NCBI GenBank assembly: GCA_004558865.1
Contig: SFCY01000011.1
Span: forward strand, 1-27,373
From: Bacteroidales bacterium
Lineage (GTDB): Bacteria; Bacteroidota; Bacteroidia; Bacteroidales; Bacteroidaceae
Direction: 5' to 3'
Length of the DNA stretch: 27,373 nt
Position 1 is the stretch's first letter. Each line of letters starts with the position of its first letter. The translations under genes and the position numbers were made by a program. Below, piece after piece: positions 7,049-14,218 of this stretch. The notes beneath the pieces were generated by a model. That model saw nothing but the letters and a program-made list of their open reading frames with translations. It was not told where the DNA came from and made no database searches.

Positions 7049-7599
7049 CCGGTAGGGCGCTGCCTACAGTCAGGCTTCGAGCCATAGAGCCGGAGGACCT
7101 GGACTATCTCTATAAGATAGAGAACGACCGCCAGCTCTGGGGAGTGGGGGAGACCAACATGCCCTACTCGCGCTATGCCCTCCATGAGTATGTGGCCAGC
7201 TGCCCCACCGACATCTATGCCGACAGGCAGCTGCGGCTGATGATAGACACGGAGGAGGGCGAGACCATCGGCATCGCCGACTTGATGAACTTCGACCCCC
7301 GCCACCTGAGGGCGGAGATAGGCATCGTGGTGGACAGGCCCCACCGCGGAAAGGGCTACGCCCAGGCCGCCCTTGCCCAGCTGATGGCTTACGCCTCCAG
7401 CGTAATCCACCTGCACCAGGTCTATTCCATTGTGGGCGTCGACAACGAGGACTCCCTGCGCCTGTTCCATCGCATTGGTTTTGAGTGCCATGGCGAGTTG
7501 AGGGACTGGCTGTTTGACGGCTGCGACTATCACGACGCCGTGCTGTTCCAAAAAAAAATAGAAAAAAAACGTGATAACTTTTGGCGGAACAAGAAATAA
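7045..7599 (+). CDS. GNAT-family N-acetyltransferase
   Basis: This 184-residue protein belongs to the acetyl-CoA-dependent N-acetyltransferases and most resembles the RimJ/RimL or spermidine acetyltransferase type. It starts with VRLRAIEPEDLDYLYKIEND; the acetyl-CoA loop RGKGYA is at 101-106 after the EIGIVVD strand. The tail NEDSLRLFHRIGFE is typical of the family. The substrate (a ribosomal protein N-terminus, polyamine or sugar amine) cannot be read from sequence. The ATG overlaps the preceding stop (ATGA) and has a good GGAGGA ribosome site. The 3' end has runs of nine and eight A residues, and the tRNA promoter lies across its stop codon. Confidence 0.9.
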   Translation: MTGRALPTVRLRAIEPEDLDYLYKIENDRQLWGVGETNMPYSRYALHEYVASCPTDIYADRQLRLMIDTEEGETIGIADLMNFDPRHLRAEIGIVVDRPHRGKGYAQAALAQLMAYASSVIHLHQVYSIVGVDNEDSLRLFHRIGFECHGELRDWLFDGCDYHDAVLFQKKIEKKRDNFWRNKK

Positions 7600-7611
7600 A
7601 TAGTACCTTTG
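7580..7611 (+). promoter_or_regulatory. Promoter for the tRNA-Asp pair
   Basis: TTTG at 7580-7583 and TACCTTTG at 7604-7611 are 20 bases apart, a full Bacteroides-type promoter. The -33 box lies inside the last codons of the acetyltransferase gene. A-tracts just upstream could act as an upstream activating element. Confidence 0.8.
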
Positions 7612-7638
7612 CACTCGCAAAAAGAAAATAAGCCAATC

Positions 7639-7715
7639 GGTGCGTTAGTTCAGTTGGTTAGAATGCCTGCCTGTCACGCAGGAGGTCACGAGTTCGAATC
7701 TCGTACGCACCGCCA
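7639..7715 (+). tRNA. tRNA-Asp (anticodon GTC), copy 1
   Basis: The acceptor stem GGTGCGT pairs with ACGCACC. The anticodon stem-loop is CCTGCCTGTCACGCAGG with anticodon GTC, and the T arm has GAGTTCGAATCTC. The CCA end is encoded at 7713-7715. The total length is 77 bases. Confidence 0.97.
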
Positions 7716-7730
7716 ACTTTCCGACCTTTT

Positions 7731-7807
7731 GGTGCGTTAGTTCAGTTGGTTAGAATGCCTGCCTGTCACGCAGGAGGTCACGAGTTCGAATCTCGTACGC
7801 ACCGCCA
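7731..7807 (+). tRNA. tRNA-Asp (anticodon GTC), copy 2
   Basis: This copy is identical to the one at 7639-7715 over all 77 bases, including the encoded CCA. A 15-base spacer separates the two, and one transcript from the promoter at 7580-7611 probably carries both. Confidence 0.97.
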
Positions 7808-7841
7808 ATCCTCTCAGCTCTCCAGTTGGGAGGATTTTTTT
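7807..7841 (+). terminator. Intrinsic terminator after the tRNA-Asp pair
   Basis: AATCCTC at 7807-7813 pairs with GAGGATT at 7830-7836 and runs into seven T residues (7835-7841). It begins at the last base of the second tRNA. Confidence 0.8.
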
Positions 7842-8164
7842 GTCTTTGAGGGGGGCTTGGCTGTCGAACTTCAGACTGTAGTCTGACGCACGGGGCACGA
7901 CGGGCGTACGCACGGGCTGCGACGTGCGGACGAATGCATAAACTGCGCACGGAAGACAGTGGGCATCGGGAATGCCTGATGTGGCGCGAGGGGAAAGAGA
8001 GTCCTCTCTTCGGGTTGGAACCCATACGAAGAGGAAGGGGCGGTGGCGCGCGGCGTTCCGCCAGGACGGCTTCCGCACCGGCCGCGGCCAAGCGAGGGAA
8101 AGATTTTGCGGCTATTCGTGGAAAGGTTGGCAATAAATGGGATTTTTGTTCGTTAAATAAACTG
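7842..8164. other. Non-coding region upstream of the flippase, with small dyads
   Basis: This is 323 bases without a supportable gene. An open frame continues upstream of the flippase from 7934, but its sequence is arginine- and alanine-rich and unlike any protein start. Two inverted repeats stand out: TCAGACT-GT-AGTCTGA at 7871-7886, and a two-part dyad at 8006-8033 (CTCTTC with GAAGAG, enclosing GGGTT-GG-AACCC). No convincing TAnnTTTG promoter box was found, so the start of the flippase transcript is not explained. Confidence 0.6.
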
Positions 8165-9652
8165 ATGAAAAATCGACACGACAACGACAACAACTATTCA
8201 CACATATTAAAGTACACCGGCTTGTTTGGAGGTGTGCAGGGCTTGAGCGTGTTGGTGGGCATAGTGCGCAACAAGTTGGTCGCCATGATCCTCGGTCCTG
8301 GCGGCATGGGTCTGATGTCGCTTTTCACCTCCACCATCAAGCTCATTTCCGACTCCTCCAACTTCGGCATAGGCATGAGTGCTGTGAAGGACATATCGGC
8401 GCACTACGACGCCCAAGACTCCACCCAGATGAGCCATTCCATCGTGGTGATCCGCTCTTGGAGCCTGCTCACCGCCCTGCTGGGCATGGTGCTGTGCTGC
8501 GTGCTTGGCCCCCTGCTCAACATGTGGACCTTCACGTGGGGCAATCATACCATCCATTACATCCTGCTCTCGCCAGTGGTGGGCCTGATGGCCATCACGG
8601 GCGGGGAGATGGCCATCCTCAAAGGCACCCGGCGCCTAAGGCCCTTGGCCGAGATCTCGGTGATGAATGTCGTGGGTGCGCTCGTCACGAGTGTGCCCAT
8701 CTATTATTTTTTCGGCCAGTCGGGCATCATCCCCTCCTTGGTGGTGATGGCCCTGCTGCAGATGGTTCTCACCGTGAGCTATTCCTACCGCATGTTCAAG
8801 CCCCGGTATTCGTTTTCGCGACGGCTGCTCGGTGATGGCTTCGGGATGATAAAGTTGGGCTTCGCCTTTGTCGTAGCCGGCATCCTCGGCAGCGGCGCGG
8901 AGTTTTTCATCCGCTCCTACCTCAACACGGCTAGCTCGCTTGATGTGGTGGGACTCTACAATGCCGGCTATATGATGACGATGACCTACGCCGGACTGGT
9001 GTTCTCGGCCATGGAGACCGACTATTTCCCTCGGCTGTCGTCGATAAAGGGCACCGGGGACGGGCTCAACAAGGCCGTTAACGAGCAGATGGAGGTGTCG
9101 CTCTTGGTCGTGGCTCCGCTGCTCGTGGCCTTCATCGTGTCGCAGCCCGTGCTGCTGCCCTTGCTCTACAGCGGCAAGTTCATCCCGGCCATGAAGATGA
9201 TCCAAATCATGATTCTCGCCATGTACCTGCGTGCGGTGAAATTGCCCGTGGCCTATATACCGCTGGCCAAGGGCGACTCCAAGTCCTACCTGCTGATGGA
9301 GTCGCTCTACGATGTGGCCTTGGTAGGGCTGGTTGTCTTCTGCTTTCGCAACTGGGAACTCACCGGCACTGGAGTGGCCGTTCTCTTGGCCGCAATCTTC
9401 GACTTCTTCCTTCTATTTATATATATGGCCTGGTGCTATGGCTTCCGCCTCTCGGCCAACATCATCAGATACATGCTGCTCCAGCTGCCATTGGGACTGT
9501 TGGCTTTCGCGCTGACCTTCCAGGCGGAGGGCTGGCCCTATTGGGTGGAGGGAGCCCTGCTCTTCGTGGTCAGTCTGGGCATCACGCTCAGCATTCTGAG
9601 AAATAAGACCCACATCGTGGAGGATTTCCGAAACAAGATTCTAAAGAAATGA
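8165..9652 (+). CDS. Polysaccharide flippase of the MOP superfamily (Wzx-like)
   Basis: This is a 495-residue integral membrane protein with about 12-14 hydrophobic helices. It is likely to flip lipid-linked oligosaccharide across the inner membrane for O-antigen, capsule or other glycan export. The N-terminal segment (GLFGGVQGLSVLVGIVRNKLVAMILGPGGMGLMSLFTS) is the usual opening of Wzx/RfbX-type proteins, with the conserved glycine-proline loop after helix 1. The ATG at 8165 was chosen because the upstream extension lacks membrane-protein character. The next gene, a glycosyltransferase, overlaps its stop codon by 4 bases, which supports a shared glycan pathway. The sugar substrate is unknown. 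Confidence 0.88.
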   Translation: MKNRHDNDNNYSHILKYTGLFGGVQGLSVLVGIVRNKLVAMILGPGGMGLMSLFTSTIKLISDSSNFGIGMSAVKDISAHYDAQDSTQMSHSIVVIRSWSLLTALLGMVLCCVLGPLLNMWTFTWGNHTIHYILLSPVVGLMAITGGEMAILKGTRRLRPLAEISVMNVVGALVTSVPIYYFFGQSGIIPSLVVMALLQMVLTVSYSYRMFKPRYSFSRRLLGDGFGMIKLGFAFVVAGILGSGAEFFIRSYLNTASSLDVVGLYNAGYMMTMTYAGLVFSAMETDYFPRLSSIKGTGDGLNKAVNEQMEVSLLVVAPLLVAFIVSQPVLLPLLYSGKFIPAMKMIQIMILAMYLRAVKLPVAYIPLAKGDSKSYLLMESLYDVALVGLVVFCFRNWELTGTGVAVLLAAIFDFFLLFIYMAWCYGFRLSANIIRYMLLQLPLGLLAFALTFQAEGWPYWVEGALLFVVSLGITLSILRNKTHIVEDFRNKILKK

Positions 9653-10641
9653 CGAAAGTTTCTGTGCTGATAGCCATTTACAATGCGAGGAACACCCTTT
9701 ACCAGTGCTTTGACTCGCTCTTGATGCAGACCTTTGACGACTGGGAGGCCATCTGCGTGGACGATGGGTCTACCGACGGCTCCTGGAGGATGGTGCAGGA
9801 GTATGTCAAGGGCGACAGCCGCTTCAAGGGCATCAGGCTGATGAAGAACCGCGGACAGGCCTATGCGCGCAATCAGGCCCTCAACCAGGCGCAGGGCGAA
9901 TATGTGGCGTTTCTCGACAGCGACGATTGGCTCTCAAGCGACGCCCTCGAGAAAGTAGTGGATTGCTTCGATGCACACCCGTTGACAGATTGCGTGCTTT
10001 TCCATCTGAGATATGTCAGCGACAAGGGAGGAGTCCGACAGGAGTGGGACTATCCACAGAAGCCCCTTGAGGTGTTGAGCGGCAAGGAGGCTTTCCGGCT
10101 AAGCCTCGACTGGCGGATTCATGGAGTCTACGTGGTCAGGGCCGCTATCCAACGACTGTATCCCTACGACGACTCGTCGCGGTGGTTCAGCGACGACAAT
10201 ACAACCCGCCTGCACTACTACGCCTCGCGTGAGGTGCGAGAGTGCGAGGGCATCTACTATTATCGCCAGCATCCACACTCCGTGTCGCACGTCGTCGACG
10301 TGCATCGCTTCGACTATCTCTCGGCCAACGCCAACATGAGGAAAACACTGCTGGAAATGCATTCGCCCAAGGAGGTGGTGGACGAATATGAGAACTGCCG
10401 GTGGCTCAACGTGATAGACATGTACATGTTCTACTTCAAGCACCGTCTGGAGCTGTCAGAGGGCGACAGGCAGGCGGGGCTGGAGAAGATCATTCGGGCA
10501 TGGAAGTCGATAGACACAAGCAGCCTGAGCTGGCGCAACCGACTGAAGCCGGGCTACTGGCCCCTGCGGTTTTCGTGGAAGCTGTTCTGTATGCAGGAAG
10601 AAATCTATTTCTCCTTGCGTAAATTGGCCGGAAGGCTTTAG
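9649..10641 (+). CDS. Family 2 glycosyltransferase
   Basis: This 330-residue GT-A enzyme has VSVLIAIYNARNTLYQCFDS at its start, the nucleotide-binding VDDGSTD at 37-43, NRGQAYARNQAL at 67-78 and the metal-binding DSDD at 90-93. It therefore belongs to the EpsJ/WcaA-like GT2 group that adds sugars during exopolysaccharide or LPS assembly. Donor and acceptor are unknown. Its ATG overlaps the flippase stop codon (ATGA), so translation is probably coupled. The C-terminal third has many aromatic and basic residues and may lie on the membrane surface. No terminator was identified downstream, although 455 bases pass before pfkA. Confidence 0.9.
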   Translation: MTKVSVLIAIYNARNTLYQCFDSLLMQTFDDWEAICVDDGSTDGSWRMVQEYVKGDSRFKGIRLMKNRGQAYARNQALNQAQGEYVAFLDSDDWLSSDALEKVVDCFDAHPLTDCVLFHLRYVSDKGGVRQEWDYPQKPLEVLSGKEAFRLSLDWRIHGVYVVRAAIQRLYPYDDSSRWFSDDNTTRLHYYASREVRECEGIYYYRQHPHSVSHVVDVHRFDYLSANANMRKTLLEMHSPKEVVDEYENCRWLNVIDMYMFYFKHRLELSEGDRQAGLEKIIRAWKSIDTSSLSWRNRLKPGYWPLRFSWKLFCMQEEIYFSLRKLAGRL

Positions 10642-11096
10642 TCCGCTCCTTGGACCAGGACGCTTCGGCTGTCGGTATGGCTCTTGGGGCAAGGATGAGG
10701 CCAGAGGGGAATGGAACTGCAACTAAAAATCTGTTGGCAGTCCTGTGGAAAAGGCACGCCAAGGCGATGCAATTTTACAATCTTGTCTGTTGTAACTGAA
10801 AAAAAATAATGAAAGGGCTTGTTGATAACATTTAATTTAGTAACTTTGCGGAAGAATGGCACGAAACAGCCCTGCCATTTTCGTTCTTGGAGATTATCCT
10901 CTTGTGCAAGGGGAATCCCGACAACGCTGACAGGGTTGCCGAGGCCGGCTGGCTGAGGGCACGCCGCGATGGCATGCACAATCGCCACAACAGTGGTCTA
11001 TAACTCTTCTTCTGTTGTCAGAGTGGCGGCTTAGGCACGAGTTTTGACTTGATTTTACAATATACCATACGTTAGTAGAAAAAGAATTAAATTAAA
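10642..11096. other. 455-base gap: pfkA promoter and leader
   Basis: No convincing gene is present. The first 160 bases hold imperfect dyads (GTCC..GGAC near 10642-10656, and a bulged stem near 10710-10735) but no clear terminator. A promoter lies at 10818-10848, leaving a leader of about 240 bases before pfkA. The leader contains a 7-bp hairpin (AATGGCA at 10855-10861, TGCCATT at 10873-10879) followed by TTTTCGTT. It also has a possible 24-codon frame at 10856-10930 and a longer open frame without an ATG that runs to about 11000. The last 60 bases are AT-rich. Confidence 0.6.
10818..10848 (+). promoter_or_regulatory. Probable promoter for pfkA
   Basis: TAACTTTG at 10841-10848 is a good -7 box. 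The upstream element is CTTG at 10818-10821, 19 bases away and one base off the TTTG consensus. Transcription from here would give a leader of about 240 bases. Confidence 0.65.
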
Positions 11097-12074
11097 ATGG
11101 CGAAAATTCAAACAATAGGCGTATTGACGTCAGGAGGCGACGCTCCAGGAATGAATGCCGCAATCCGTGCGGTGACCCGAGCCGGCATATACAATGGCTT
11201 TAAGATCAAGGCCATCTACAGAGGCTACGACGGGCTGATAAACGGAGAAATCAGTGATTTCACTACAGAGAATGTGAGTGGCATCATCGGTACCGGCGGC
11301 ACCATCCTGAAGACTGCCCGCTCGAAAGAGTTCATGACAGACGAGGGTAGGGAGAAAGCCTACCAGAACTTGGTGGACCACAACATCGACGCCCTCATCG
11401 TCATCGGAGGAAACGGGTCGCTCACAGGAGCGCGCGACTTCGCGGAGAAGTATGACCTCTGCTGCATCGGATTGCCTGGAACCATCGACAACGACCTCTA
11501 TGGCACCGACAACACCATCGGATACGACACGACGCTGAACACCATCGTGGAGTGCGTGGACCGCATCCGCGACACGGCCCAGAGCCACGAGCGGATCTTC
11601 TTCGTGGAGGTGATGGGGCGCGACGCCGGCTTCCTGGCCCAAAACTCGGCCATCGCGAGCGGCGCTGAGGCTGCCATCATCCCTGAGGACTCCACCGATG
11701 TGGACCAGTTGGCCCAGTTCATGGAGCGCGGCATCCGCAAGTCGAAGCGAAGCTGCATCGTGATCGTGTCGGAGAGTCCCAAGTGCGGCGCCCTCTATTA
11801 TGCCGACCGCGTGCGCAAGGAGTTCCCCCAGTATGATGTGCGCGTGTCCATCCTCGGCCACCTGCAGCGCGGCGGACGTCCATCGGCCCGCGACCGTATC
11901 TTGGCAAGCCGCACGGGTGTGGGGGCCATTGAGGCCATCAAGCAGGGACAGCGCAACATCATGGTGGGCGTGAGGAACAACGAGGTGGTCTACGTGCCAC
12001 TGTCGGAAGCCATCCGCCAGGACAAGCCCTTCGACAGGAAGCTCATCCAGGTGCTTGACGAACTGAGTATCTAA
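11097..12074 (+). CDS. pfkA: 6-phosphofructokinase
   Basis: This enzyme phosphorylates fructose 6-phosphate to fructose 1,6-bisphosphate, the committed step of glycolysis. The 325-residue protein has GVLTSGGDAPGMNAAIR at 8-24, catalytic PGTIDND at 127-133 with the Asp131 base, MGRDAGFLA at 173-181 and the HLQRGG substrate segment. Its length and motifs match the short bacterial ATP-dependent group A enzymes. One residue differs from the E. coli pattern: the phosphate-donor loop reads GGNGS at 104-108 where E. coli has GGDGS, so Asn106 replaces the Asp that helps hold magnesium-ATP. The glycine that favours ATP over pyrophosphate is kept (Gly107). atpD begins 37 bases downstream with no visible terminator. 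Confidence 0.95.
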   Translation: MAKIQTIGVLTSGGDAPGMNAAIRAVTRAGIYNGFKIKAIYRGYDGLINGEISDFTTENVSGIIGTGGTILKTARSKEFMTDEGREKAYQNLVDHNIDALIVIGGNGSLTGARDFAEKYDLCCIGLPGTIDNDLYGTDNTIGYDTTLNTIVECVDRIRDTAQSHERIFFVEVMGRDAGFLAQNSAIASGAEAAIIPEDSTDVDQLAQFMERGIRKSKRSCIVIVSESPKCGALYYADRVRKEFPQYDVRVSILGHLQRGGRPSARDRILASRTGVGAIEAIKQGQRNIMVGVRNNEVVYVPLSEAIRQDKPFDRKLIQVLDELSI

Positions 12075-12111
12075 AAAATCATTTATCTATAACACTAATA
12101 ATTAATTGCTT

Positions 12112-13638
12112 ATGTCACAGATTAACGGACACATCTCGCAGATCATCGGTCCTGTCATCGACGTTTACTTCGATACCAAGGGCGAGGATCCAGAGAAGGT
12201 GCTCCCTAAGATTTACGATGCCCTGCGGGTGGAGCGACCCGACGGCCGTAGTCTAATCATGGAGGTTGAGCAGCATATTGGAGAGGACACGGTTCGCTGT
12301 GTGGCCATGGACAATACCGACGGCCTGCAGCGCGGCCTGGAGGTCGTACAGACCGGTGGCCCCATCAAGATGCCAGCCGGTGAGCAAATCAAGGGGCGCA
12401 TGATGAATGTCATCGGGCAACCCATCGATGGCATGAAGCCGCTCAGTATGGACGGCTCCTATCCCATCCACCGCGCAGCTCCCAAGTTTGACGAGCTCTC
12501 CACCCATAAGGAGATGCTGGCCACGGGTATCAAAGTGATAGACCTCTTGGAGCCTTACATGAAAGGTGGTAAGATTGGACTCTTCGGCGGTGCCGGCGTA
12601 GGAAAGACGGTGCTGATCATGGAGCTCATCAACAACATTGCCAAAGGACACGACGGCTATTCGGTGTTTGCCGGTGTGGGCGAGCGCACGCGTGAGGGCA
12701 ACGACCTGATTCGCGATATGCTCGACTCGGGTGTCATCCGCTACGGCGAGAAGTTCCGCAAGGCCATGGACGAGGGCAAGTGGGACCTCTCGCTTGTCGA
12801 CCCCGAAGAGCTGGCCAAGAGCCAGGCCACCCTCGTGTATGGCCAGATGAATGAGCCGCCGGGCGCACGCGCCTCCGTCGCCCTCTCGGGCCTGACCGTG
12901 GCCGAGGAGTTCCGCGACCATGGAGGCAAGAACGGCGAGCCTGCCGACATCATGTTCTTCATCGACAACATCTTCCGCTTCACCCAGGCTGGCTCAGAGG
13001 TCTCCGCCCTGTTGGGCCGTATGCCCTCCGCCGTGGGCTATCAGCCCACGTTGGCATCCGAGATGGGCGCCATGCAGGAGCGTATCACCTCCACCAAGCG
13101 TGGCTCCATTACCTCCGTGCAGGCTGTGTATGTGCCGGCCGACGACTTGACCGACCCCGCCCCGGCCACCACCTTCACCCACTTGGACGCCACGACGGAG
13201 CTCTCGCGCAAGATTGCCACGTTGGGTATCTATCCTGCCGTAGACCCCTTGGGCTCCACCTCGCGAATCCTCGACCCGCTGATTGTGGGCAAGGAACACT
13301 ACGACTGCGCCCAGCGCGTGAAGCAGATTCTGCAGCGCTACAATGAGCTGCAGGACATCATCGCCATCCTCGGTATGGATGAGCTGAGCGATGAGGACAA
13401 GCTCACTGTGAACCGCGCCCGTCGTGTGCAGCGCTTCCTCTCCCAGCCGTTCACCGTGGCAGAGCAGTTCACGGGTGTCCCCGGCGTGATGGTCTCCATA
13501 GAAGACACCATCAAGGGCTTCAATGCCATTCTCGACGGCGAGGTGGACGACCTGCCCGAGCAGGCTTTCCTCAATGTCGGCACGATAAAGGACGCCAAGG
13601 CCAAGGCCGAGAAACTGATGGAGGCCACAAAGGCTTGA
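12112..13638 (+). CDS. atpD: ATP synthase F1 subunit beta
   Basis: This is the catalytic subunit of F1. The 508-residue protein has the P-loop GGAGVGKT at 159-166, GERTREGND at 190-198 containing the catalytic glutamate, and the Walker B strand ending MFFIDNIFRF at 281-290. The SALLGRMPSAVGYQPTL and PAPATTFTHLDATTELSR segments are also present. It is about 40 residues longer than the E. coli subunit, mainly from an insertion near residues 210-237, and I believe this is usual in Bacteroidetes. The ATG at 12112 is preferred to the TTG at 12106. Here beta opens the operon, unlike the common B-E-F-H-A-G-D-C order. Confidence 0.97.
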   Translation: MSQINGHISQIIGPVIDVYFDTKGEDPEKVLPKIYDALRVERPDGRSLIMEVEQHIGEDTVRCVAMDNTDGLQRGLEVVQTGGPIKMPAGEQIKGRMMNVIGQPIDGMKPLSMDGSYPIHRAAPKFDELSTHKEMLATGIKVIDLLEPYMKGGKIGLFGGAGVGKTVLIMELINNIAKGHDGYSVFAGVGERTREGNDLIRDMLDSGVIRYGEKFRKAMDEGKWDLSLVDPEELAKSQATLVYGQMNEPPGARASVALSGLTVAEEFRDHGGKNGEPADIMFFIDNIFRFTQAGSEVSALLGRMPSAVGYQPTLASEMGAMQERITSTKRGSITSVQAVYVPADDLTDPAPATTFTHLDATTELSRKIATLGIYPAVDPLGSTSRILDPLIVGKEHYDCAQRVKQILQRYNELQDIIAILGMDELSDEDKLTVNRARRVQRFLSQPFTVAEQFTGVPGVMVSIEDTIKGFNAILDGEVDDLPEQAFLNVGTIKDAKAKAEKLMEATKA

Positions 13639-13675
13639 TCCGTTCTTTAACTTAATCTTCATAACAAAGATTACT

Positions 13676-13915
13676 ATGTTGAAACTTCGTATAGTCAGTC
13701 CGGAGAGAGTGGTCTTCAACGGTGAGGTGGAGAGCCTGAAGGTGCCGGGAATGCTCGGCGAGTTTGAGATTCTCAACAACCATGCACCCATCATCTCCTC
13801 GCTTGTCAGCGGAAACGTTACTTACACTTCCAAGGAAGGTGGCAACACTTTGGCTGTAAAAGGAGGCTTTGTCGAAGTGAAGAAGAACGAGGTGAGCCTT
13901 TGCGTGGAAGTGTAG
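13676..13915 (+). CDS. atpC: ATP synthase F1 subunit epsilon, short form
   Basis: This 79-residue protein matches only the N-terminal beta-sandwich of epsilon: LRIVSPERVVFNGEVESLKVPGMLGEFEILNNHAPIISSL, then GFVEVKKNEVSLCVE. The C-terminal helical hairpin, which in E. coli and Bacillus can block rotation, is absent; usual length is 130-140 residues. Similar short epsilons are known in green sulfur bacteria and Bacteroidetes, so this is probably lineage-typical and not a damaged gene. A small hairpin (AATCTT at 13654-13659, AAGATT at 13667-13672) lies just before its ATG. Confidence 0.92.
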   Translation: MLKLRIVSPERVVFNGEVESLKVPGMLGEFEILNNHAPIISSLVSGNVTYTSKEGGNTLAVKGGFVEVKKNEVSLCVEV

Positions 13916-13936
13916 GCACCGTGTAGTGGAGTGGCA

Positions 13937-14218
13937 ATGCTGCAAATCAGTGGTTTAACCATATTCCTTACGGCCCTCTATTTCACCCTGTTGGGGGTGG
14001 CGTGGGTCAAGGGCTACGACATGGTGATGAAGCTCGATGCGAGCCGGCTGCCGATGTTCTATTTCGTGCTGACCACCATCCGCTTCATCCTCACCGCCAC
14101 ACTGGTGCTTATTTACGTATTGGTTTCCGACAACATGGCGTCAAGCCGTCAGTTCGTTGTCATGGTCATGGCCATGTACGCGACGATGATGGTGGTCACG
14201 CTGACGTTAAAACATTAG
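13937..14218 (+). CDS. Small membrane protein in the ATP synthase operon
   Basis: This 93-residue protein has three predicted helices (about residues 5-22, 38-62 and 68-90) with short polar loops. It lies between the F1 genes atpD-atpC and the Fo gene atpB, the place where AtpI- or AtpZ-like assembly or ion-handling proteins are often encoded, but I cannot assign it to either by motif. The ATG at 13937 follows GGAG at good spacing; an in-frame GTG at 13931 would add two residues. Its TAG stop is immediately followed by the atpB ATG, which suggests coupled translation. Confidence 0.75.
   Translation: MLQISGLTIFLTALYFTLLGVAWVKGYDMVMKLDASRLPMFYFVLTTIRFILTATLVLIYVLVSDNMASSRQFVVMVMAMYATMMVVTLTLKH

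Noticed and set aside
7639..7807. The tandem tRNA-Asp repeat as an attachment site of an integrated element
   Set aside because: Both copies are complete, identical tRNA genes 15 bases apart with a shared promoter and terminator. No integrase or partial tRNA end is found in the window.
7871..8033. Invertible promoter (phase variation) upstream of the flippase
   Set aside because: The inverted repeats have arms of 7 bases or fewer with tiny loops, so there is no segment to invert and no recombinase gene is nearby.
7934..8164. N-terminal extension of the flippase from an upstream ATG
   Set aside because: The 77 extra residues are Arg/Ala/Gly-rich, unlike the start of any flippase, and the family-like sequence begins at the ATG at 8165.
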